Part shown: positions 13,644-20,960 of the stretch, piece by piece
How positions within the stretch are numbered: the stretch's first letter is position 1
How the letters are laid out: each line of letters begins with the position of its first letter
Assembly (NCBI GenBank): GCA_030746295.1
Contig: JASLMY010000063.1
Span: 1-20,960 of the forward strand
Reading direction: 5' to 3'
DNA from: Alphaproteobacteria bacterium
GTDB lineage: Bacteria; Pseudomonadota; Alphaproteobacteria; GCA-2731375
DNA length: 20,960 nt
Made by a program: the position numbers and the translations under genes
The notes under the pieces: model-generated
The model's database searches: none
What the model was told of the DNA's origin: nothing
What the model saw: the letters and a program-made list of their open reading frames with translations, nothing else

Positions 13644-15953
13644 ATGATCGAGGAATCGAGCCTTTCGCCGGCGACCGCCGCCGCCGCCTTGGCATCCGCC
13701 GACGCGCTGATCGCAATTCTCGACGCCGAGGGACGGGTCGTCTTCTTCAACAACGCCTGCGAGCGACTGACCGGCTATGGCGAGGCGGAGATCCGCGGCC
13801 GACGCCTCTGGGACGTGTTGATGGACGGGACCGAGGCCGCCGAGGCGACGGCGGTCTTCGAGAGCCTGACGCGAGACCGCCGCCCGAGCCGCCAAAGGAT
13901 GCGCTGGCGAAGCAAGGATGGCCGCGACAGTTTGATCGAGTGGTCGAATGCCGTCGTCGCCGGCGACGGCGGCGTCAGCCACGTCGTCGGCACCGGCTTC
14001 GACGTGGGCGATTGGCAGGCGACGGCAGAAACCCTGCAGCAGCGCGAAGCCTTTCTGCGCTCGATCATCGAGACCGCGGTCGACGGCGTCATCACCATAG
14101 ACGAGAGCGGCCGGGTGCAGTCCTTCTCGCCCGCCGCCGAGCGGCTTTTCGGCTATTCGGCGGATGATATCGTCGGCCGCAACGTCAACCTGCTGATGCC
14201 CGAGACCGAGCAGGACGAGCACGACTTCTACCTGGCCCGCTACGCCGATACCGGAGACAAGCGGATCATCGGCGCCGGCCGCGAGCTGATGGCCGTGCGC
14301 AAGGACGGGACGACCTTTCCGATCGATCTCGCGGTCAGCGAGTTCTCCGTCGAGGGCCGGCGGATGTTCACCGGCATCGTCCGCGACATCACCGACCGCC
14401 GCCGCACCCTGACGGCCCTGCACGAGAGCCAACAGCGGCTCCGAGAGCTCGCCGAGTCCGCATCCGACTGGTTTTGGGAGACCGACCGGAACGACCGTTT
14501 GATCTTCGTCTCGAGCCGGCTCGAAGAGCTCTTCGGCGTGCCGGTGGCGGAGGAGATCGGCAAGTTCCGGCTCGATGGCGCCTTGGCTGAGGATTCCGAC
14601 GATTGGCGGGCGCACCTCGACGACATCGACGCCCGACGACCGTTTCGCGACTTCCGCTACACCCGGAGCGATTCCGAGGGCCGCTTGCATCACGTGCGCC
14701 TCAGCGGCCGGCCCCGCCTCGACGAAAGCGGCGCTTTCCTCGGCTATCGCGGCGTGGGGTCGGACGTGACGGCTGGCGTCGAGTCCGAGCGGGCCGCGCG
14801 TCGCGCCGCCGAAGAGCTGCAGCAGGCGCAGAAAATGGAGGCGATCGGGCAACTCACCGGCGGCATCGCGCACGATTTCAACAACCTTCTGACGGTGATC
14901 TTCGGCAATCTGGAAATGCTGGAATTGGAGTTGGAAGGCGATTCCCAACGGTTCCTCATCACCGAGGCCCTGGAAGCGGCGGAGCTTGGCGCCGAGCTGA
15001 CCGACCGTCTCTTGGCCTTTGCCAGACGCCAACCGCTGGAGCCGAAGCTCCTGAACCTCAACGACATGGTCGACGGCATGCGGGACCTCTTGGCGAGATC
15101 GCTGCCGGAATCGATCCAAATCGTGGCCGAGCTCGCCGATCTCCCCTGCCGGACCCGGGTCGACCCCGGTCAGGCCGAGAACGCCATCCTCAATCTCGCA
15201 ATCAATGCCCGTGACGCGATGCCGGACGGCGGCACGATCCGGTTGACGACCACACACCTCGCGGTCGACGGCGATTACGACGCCCACCATCCCGACCTGA
15301 CGGCCGGCGACTATGTCGTGCTGTCGATCGCCGATGATGGCACCGGCATGTCTGCGGAGGTGCTGGAACGGGCTTTCGAACCGTTCTTCACCACCAAGGA
15401 CGCCGGTGCCGGCACCGGTTTGGGCCTCAGCACGATCTTCGGCTTCGCCAAGCAGTCCGGCGGCCTGGCGCGGATCGAGAGCGCCCCCGGCGCCGGCACC
15501 ACGGTCTGGGTCTATCTACCGGCGGCCGAAGGCAGCCGCGAGGCGGCGGCGACCCGATCGCGGGCCCTGGCGGAAACCGGTGGAGAGGGCGAGACGGTGC
15601 TGGTGGTCGAGGACGACGAGCGGGTGCGCCGGATCACGGTCAAACGCCTGGAAGAACTCGGCTACCAGGTCGTCGTCGCCGATTCCGGACCGCGTGCCAT
15701 GGAGGTGATGGAGGCCTCGCCCGACGTCGAGCTCTTGTTCTCGGATTTCGTCATGCCCGGCGGCATGACAGGGGCGGACCTGGCCGACCGTCTGAAGCGA
15801 CGCCATCCCGGCCTCAAGGTGCTGTTGACCTCGGGCTACGCCGACCCCGACAAGCTCGCCCGCGAGACGCCGGAGGGCGAGGTCTCGCTGCTGCGCAAGC
15901 CCTACAGTCTGCGCCAACTGGCCGCAGCACTCCGAGACGCGATCGAAGGCTAG
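13644..15953 (+). CDS. PAS-PAS-PAS hybrid histidine kinase with receiver domain, FixL-like second PAS
   Basis: The 769-residue protein has no membrane segment, so it is a cytoplasmic sensor. The order is PAS1 (about 13-125), PAS2 (135-252), PAS3 (265-380), HisKA with phospho-accepting H410 (GGIAHDFNN), HATPase with N517 (NLAINARDAM), DDGTGM (564-569) and GTGLGLST (589-596), then a receiver with D701 (FSDFVMP) and K752 (RKPYS). PAS2 closely resembles the FixL oxygen-sensor PAS: EHDFYLARY holds H193 at the FixL heme-histidine place, and IIGAGR holds R213 at the O2-contact arginine. Many non-heme PAS domains keep these too, so heme binding is only possible. No separate response regulator gene is adjacent; the attached receiver may pass phosphate to a phosphotransferase elsewhere. 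The ribosome site before ATG 13644 is weak. Its stop TAG directly abuts the stop of the convergent DUF1232 gene. Confidence 0.93.
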   Translation: MIEESSLSPATAAAALASADALIAILDAEGRVVFFNNACERLTGYGEAEIRGRRLWDVLMDGTEAAEATAVFESLTRDRRPSRQRMRWRSKDGRDSLIEWSNAVVAGDGGVSHVVGTGFDVGDWQATAETLQQREAFLRSIIETAVDGVITIDESGRVQSFSPAAERLFGYSADDIVGRNVNLLMPETEQDEHDFYLARYADTGDKRIIGAGRELMAVRKDGTTFPIDLAVSEFSVEGRRMFTGIVRDITDRRRTLTALHESQQRLRELAESASDWFWETDRNDRLIFVSSRLEELFGVPVAEEIGKFRLDGALAEDSDDWRAHLDDIDARRPFRDFRYTRSDSEGRLHHVRLSGRPRLDESGAFLGYRGVGSDVTAGVESERAARRAAEELQQAQKMEAIGQLTGGIAHDFNNLLTVIFGNLEMLELELEGDSQRFLITEALEAAELGAELTDRLLAFARRQPLEPKLLNLNDMVDGMRDLLARSLPESIQIVAELADLPCRTRVDPGQAENAILNLAINARDAMPDGGTIRLTTTHLAVDGDYDAHHPDLTAGDYVVLSIADDGTGMSAEVLERAFEPFFTTKDAGAGTGLGLSTIFGFAKQSGGLARIESAPGAGTTVWVYLPAAEGSREAAATRSRALAETGGEGETVLVVEDDERVRRITVKRLEELGYQVVVADSGPRAMEVMEASPDVELLFSDFVMPGGMTGADLADRLKRRHPGLKVLLTSGYADPDKLARETPEGEVSLLRKPYSLRQLAAALRDAIEG

Positions 15954-16325
15954 TCAACCGGCGAGGCGCTTCAGCTTCTCGCGGGCGCGGGCACGATGGG
16001 TGTCGTTGACGTGGCCACCGACGGACCTGAGCGCCGTGACGACGACGGCGGCATCGTCGGTGAAACCGAAGGTGACGATGAAGTCGGGCAGCAGGTCCGC
16101 CGGCAGCACGAAATAGGCGACCGCACCCATCAACACCGCCTTGACGTAGGCGGGCGTCTCGGCGTCGACGGCGCAGTAATAGGCCGCCACCAAGTCATCG
16201 GCGAAGGGAATCCGCGCCAGGCAGCGGCGCAGCTTGCGCCAGAATTTCCTGCGCACGCGGACCTCGTCGCGCTCCAACGCAGCGGTGTCGTAGACCGTGA
16301 TGTCCTTGCCGGCCATGCGTTCCAT
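15954..16325 (-). CDS. DUF1232 / YkvA family membrane-associated protein
   Basis: The 123-residue protein has the DUF1232 signature AYVKAVLMGAVAYFVLPADL-LPD followed by the FGFTDDAAVVVTAL segment, covering about residues 58-100, with one or two hydrophobic helices. The N terminus is basic (RVRRKFWRKLRR). The molecular function of the family is unknown. ATG 16325 or ATG 16316 could be used; neither has a clear ribosome site. It ends tail to tail with the hybrid kinase (no bases between the stops) and is divergent from the SDR gene at 16424. Confidence 0.87.
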   Translation of the reverse strand: MERMAGKDITVYDTAALERDEVRVRRKFWRKLRRCLARIPFADDLVAAYYCAVDAETPAYVKAVLMGAVAYFVLPADLLPDFIVTFGFTDDAAVVVTALRSVGGHVNDTHRARAREKLKRLAG

Positions 16326-16336
16326 ATGGGGCGGGA

Positions 16337-16387
16337 GCTGCTCGGTCGCAACCGGCGCCCCGATCTGCTATGAGGCAGCCGAGCAGC
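16337..16387. promoter_or_regulatory. Nine-base dyad in the DUF1232/SDR divergent promoter region
   Basis: GCTGCTCGG (16337-16345) and CCGAGCAGC (16379-16387) are exact reverse complements separated by 33 nt, inside the 98-bp gap between two divergent genes. Such a layout could bind a regulator at two half-sites and loop or cover the promoter. It may also be chance in GC-rich DNA. Confidence 0.3.
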
Positions 16388-16423
16388 AATCGAACGCGGA
16401 TTCGGTAAGGGAGGAGACGAAAA

Positions 16424-17185
16424 ATGCAGATCGACGGCAACGTAGCCTATGTCACCGGAGGCGCCTCGGGCCTGGGCGAGGGCACGGCGCGAGAGCTGGC
16501 CGGCGCCGGCGCCAAGGTGGCGATCTTGGACCTGCAGCGCGAGCGGGGCGAGGCCGTGGCGGCCGAGCTCGGCGGCATCTTCGCCGAGTGCGACGTCGCC
16601 GACGAGGCCAAGACGCAAGCCGCCATCGCCGTCGCCAAGGAAGCGGTGGGGCCGCCGCGCATCCTCATCAACTGCGCCGGCATCGGCCCGGCGTCGAAGA
16701 CGGTCAGCCGCGGCGAACCGCATTCGCTCGAGCTCTTCAACAAGGTGATCCAGGTGAACCTGGTGGGCACCTTCAACGCCACCCGCCTGGCCGCGGTGGA
16801 GATGATCGGCCTCGAGCCGCTGGCCGACGGCGAGCGCGGCGTCATCATCAACACCGCCTCGGTCGCCGCCTATGACGGCCAAATCGGCCAGGTCGCCTAC
16901 AGCGCCTCCAAGGGCGGCATCGTCGGCATGACGCTGCCGATCGCCCGCGACCTCGCCGACAAGGGGGTGCGTGTCGTTACCATCGCGCCCGGCATCTTCC
17001 AGACGCCGCTCCTGGACACGCTGCCCGACAAGGTCAAGCAGGCGCTGGCCGCCGCCGTCCCCTTTCCGCAGAAGCTGGGAACGGCGGCAGAGTACGCGGC
17101 GCTCGCCCGTCACATCGTCGAGAACGTGATGTTGAACGGCGAGAGCATCCGCCTCGACGGCGCCATCCGCATGGCGCCCCGCTAG
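16424..17185 (+). CDS. SDR, 3-hydroxyacyl-CoA dehydrogenase type II-like (HSD10-like)
   Basis: The 253-residue protein has [10 protein letters not shown] (11-20), D36 (ILDLQ) for NAD+ binding, NCAGIG (83-88), and the catalytic S146 (NTAS) with Y159 and K163 (YSASK). The order [20 protein letters not shown] (146-165) followed by [15 protein letters not shown] is typical of type II 3-hydroxyacyl-CoA dehydrogenases, which oxidise short or branched 3-hydroxyacyl-CoA in beta-oxidation. GGGAGGAG lies close before ATG 16424. This function would complement the CoA transferases elsewhere in the window, although it is in a separate transcription unit. Confidence 0.92.
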   Translation: MQIDGNVAYVTGGASGLGEGTARELAGAGAKVAILDLQRERGEAVAAELGGIFAECDVADEAKTQAAIAVAKEAVGPPRILINCAGIGPASKTVSRGEPHSLELFNKVIQVNLVGTFNATRLAAVEMIGLEPLADGERGVIINTASVAAYDGQIGQVAYSASKGGIVGMTLPIARDLADKGVRVVTIAPGIFQTPLLDTLPDKVKQALAAAVPFPQKLGTAAEYAALARHIVENVMLNGESIRLDGAIRMAPR

Positions 17186-17207
17186 ATCGGGCGTTGGTTC
17201 GACTAGC

Positions 17208-17311
17208 GTCGATTGACCGGGCCACCCGCTCCCCCGGCCCAACCACCCAATAGATGGTACCCGCGGGGTGGTTGGGCCGGGGGAGCGGGTGGTTCCGCCA
17301 ACTTCGAAAAC
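17208..17311. repeat. Intergenic palindromic repeat element, copy 2 (perfect 27-bp inverted repeat)
   Basis: Arms 17222-17248 and 17266-17292 are exact reverse complements over 27 bp, with a 17-nt loop holding ATGGTACCC. Two further G-U pairs are possible outside. The element lies between the SDR and the convergent pterin dehydratase gene, so the hairpin could serve as a two-way terminator, although no T-tract follows. It is a homologue of the stretch at 13466-13567, which shows that the sequence is a dispersed repeat. In one frame it reads GWLGRGSGW, so it may be annotated elsewhere as spurious protein tails. Confidence 0.9.
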
Positions 17312-17319
17312 AACCCCAG

Positions 17320-17610
17320 CTAGCCGACGCATGCGTCGATGGCGCGGGCGAGGGCGATATCGCGCTCGCTGAGGCCCCCGGCGTCGTGCGTCGTGAGGGT
17401 GATCTCGACGCGGTTGTAGACGTTGCGCCATTCGGGATGGTGGTCCATCCGCTCGGCCCGAAGGGCGACCCGGGTCATGAAGGCGAAGGCTTGGGCGAAG
17501 TCGTCGAAGACGAAGGCCTTCCCAATCGCGTTGCGGCCGGCAACCTCGCCCCAGCCGGCGAGGCCCGCCAGCGCCTGGGCTCGTGCCTCGCCGGTCAGTT
17601 GCGTCACCAT
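17320..17610 (-). CDS. phhB: Pterin-4a-carbinolamine dehydratase
   Basis: The 96-residue protein has the family active-site motif MDHHPEW (H57, H58, P59, W61), [19 protein letters not shown] with H75 and D76, and the preceding F-x-F segment [15 protein letters not shown]. The enzyme dehydrates 4a-hydroxytetrahydropterin, recycling the cofactor of phenylalanine hydroxylase. No phenylalanine hydroxylase (phhA) is in the window. AAGGGGTGG lies 6 nt before ATG 17610. It is divergent from the metallopeptidase gene (93-bp gap) and ends 8 bp from repeat copy 2. Confidence 0.95.
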   Translation of the reverse strand: MVTQLTGEARAQALAGLAGWGEVAGRNAIGKAFVFDDFAQAFAFMTRVALRAERMDHHPEWRNVYNRVEITLTTHDAGGLSERDIALARAIDACVG

Positions 17611-17703
17611 GCCACACCACCCCTTTTCGCCCGTCCCTCCGCGCCGATGATACGCCCTTCGGCGCCGCTTGGCGCGCTTCGCGGCCCGCGTTAAGGTCGG
17701 CCG

Positions 17704-18135
17704 ATGCGGCGAGACCTCCAGCAAGCACCGAGCCTCGGCGACATCGAGGCGATGGCGCGCCGGGCCCACGCGACCATACCCGAGCCCCTGCGCGCCCGCA
17801 TCGCCGAGGTGCCGATCAGGGTGCAGGACTTCCCCGATGCCGAAACCGTGCGCGAGCTGGCGCTGGAGAGCGCGTTCGACCTTCTGGGGCTCTATCAGGG
17901 CGTCGGCCTCGAGCGCCGCGAGGCCAGCGACTTCGCCCAGGACGTCGACATGATCTTTCTCTATCGCCGGCCGATCCTGGACTACTGGTGCGATAGCGGC
18001 GACGCCCTGGAGGACATCGTGCGCCACGTCCTGATCCACGAGGTCGGCCATCATTTCGGCCTCTCGGATGCGGATATGGAGGCACTCGAGGCCGCCGCCG
18101 AGACGCCGTCCCCGGTCGGTGCCACCAACCACTGA
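17704..18135 (+). CDS. Minimal zincin metallopeptidase (DUF1025/PF06262 family)
   Basis: The 143-residue protein has the zinc site [15 protein letters not shown]112, E113 and H116 form HExxH, and D122 is the likely third ligand. The upstream strand IFLYRRPIL and the helix [10 protein letters not shown] fit a minimal zincin fold. Proteins of this family are short cytoplasmic peptidases without known substrate; some homologues were found by structural studies. AAGG lies before ATG 17704. The Lon-like gene starts 13 bp after its stop, so the two proteolysis-related genes probably form one operon. Confidence 0.9.
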   Translation: MRRDLQQAPSLGDIEAMARRAHATIPEPLRARIAEVPIRVQDFPDAETVRELALESAFDLLGLYQGVGLERREASDFAQDVDMIFLYRRPILDYWCDSGDALEDIVRHVLIHEVGHHFGLSDADMEALEAAAETPSPVGATNH

Positions 18136-18148
18136 AAGAGGGAGAGCG

Positions 18149-20613
<2,465 letters not shown>

Positions 20614-20617
<4 letters not shown>

Positions 20618-20960
20618 TCGCCGGCGGCCCCAGGCGGCGACGCGTGCTGGTGGCGCTCGACGCCGGTCCCGGATCGCGGGAATCGCTGCGCCGCGCCGCC
20701 GAGTTGGCCGACGAGATGGGGGCCGAGCTCTCCGCGCTCTTCGTCGAGGATGCCAACCTCTTCCGCCTGGCCGGCCTGCCGGCAGCCGAGATCGCGCTCG
20801 GCAGCGGCGCCCGACGCCCCTTCGAGACCCGGACACTGGAGCGCGAGCTGCGCGCCCGGGCCGCTGAGGCGAGGGCGGAGTTGGAGGAGATCGCCCGAGC
20901 GCGACAATTGGCCTGGTCGTTCCAGGTCTGGCGCGGACAGATGCGCGAGGCCCTGAAGGA
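20614..20960 (+). CDS. UspA-like (universal stress) protein, N-terminal part
   Basis: The frame starts at ATG 20614, overlapping the Lon-like stop (ATGA), and stays open to the end of the window. The 115 visible residues begin with a Usp-like strand, RRVLVALDAGPGSRESLRRA, then AELADEMGAELSALFVED, both usual in UspA folds. A helical stretch follows (RELRARAAEARAELEEIA). The nucleotide-binding GxxG region would be further on and is not visible. Translational coupling to the Lon-like protease suggests a joint stress role. A Usp-fold assignment rests on the first 50 residues only. Confidence 0.6.

Noticed and set aside
13632..15290. 552-codon open frame on the - strand
   Set aside because: It is antisense to the hybrid kinase, whose domains are all clear; composition is that of a reverse-frame shadow.

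Overview
The window reads as a high-GC alphaproteobacterial chromosome segment, probably Rhodospirillales or a relative. The grounds are strong G/C bias at third codon positions, gene families typical of that group (CaiB/BaiF CoA transferases, Mo-hydroxylase, PAS hybrid kinase with a FixL-like PAS, Lon-like ATP-binding protease) and dense, often overlapping gene packing. No tRNA, rRNA, CRISPR array or insertion sequence was seen. The assignment rests on gene content only.

Left part (1-2463, + strand): the 3' part of a class III aminotransferase; then a peroxiredoxin whose peroxidatic-cysteine codon is an in-frame TGA (922-924), followed by a two-part hairpin (930-967) that fits a bacterial SECIS element; then a CaiB/BaiF CoA transferase. 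The peroxiredoxin is best read as a selenoprotein of 147 residues (787-1230) and is the most notable object in the window. An ordinary ORF caller would miss it.

Middle part (12280 down to 2450, - strand): ten co-directional, tightly spaced genes. In transcription order they are a KstD/fumarate-reductase-like flavoprotein, an SDR dehydrogenase, an exported protein, a DUF4863/4-hydroxylaminobenzoate-lyase-like protein, a bacteriohemerythrin, an internally deleted second hemerythrin, a Nu-class-like glutathione transferase, a second CoA transferase, a lone molybdopterin-binding Mo-hydroxylase subunit, and CinA. The flavoprotein, SDR, lyase-like protein, GST, CoA transferase and Mo-hydroxylase suggest oxidative breakdown of an aromatic or alicyclic acid through CoA thioesters. 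The substrate cannot be read from the sequence.

Right part (12512-20960): a tandem PilZ protein (c-di-GMP), a small 66-residue protein, a PAS-PAS-PAS hybrid histidine kinase with a FixL-like second PAS, a DUF1232 membrane-associated protein (-), a 3-hydroxyacyl-CoA-dehydrogenase-like SDR, pterin-4a-carbinolamine dehydratase (-), a minimal zincin metallopeptidase, a Lon-like ATP-binding S16 protease, and the start of a UspA-like protein that runs off the window.

Two copies of an intergenic palindromic repeat of about 100 bp lie at 13466-13567 and 17208-17311; the second contains a perfect 27-bp inverted repeat.
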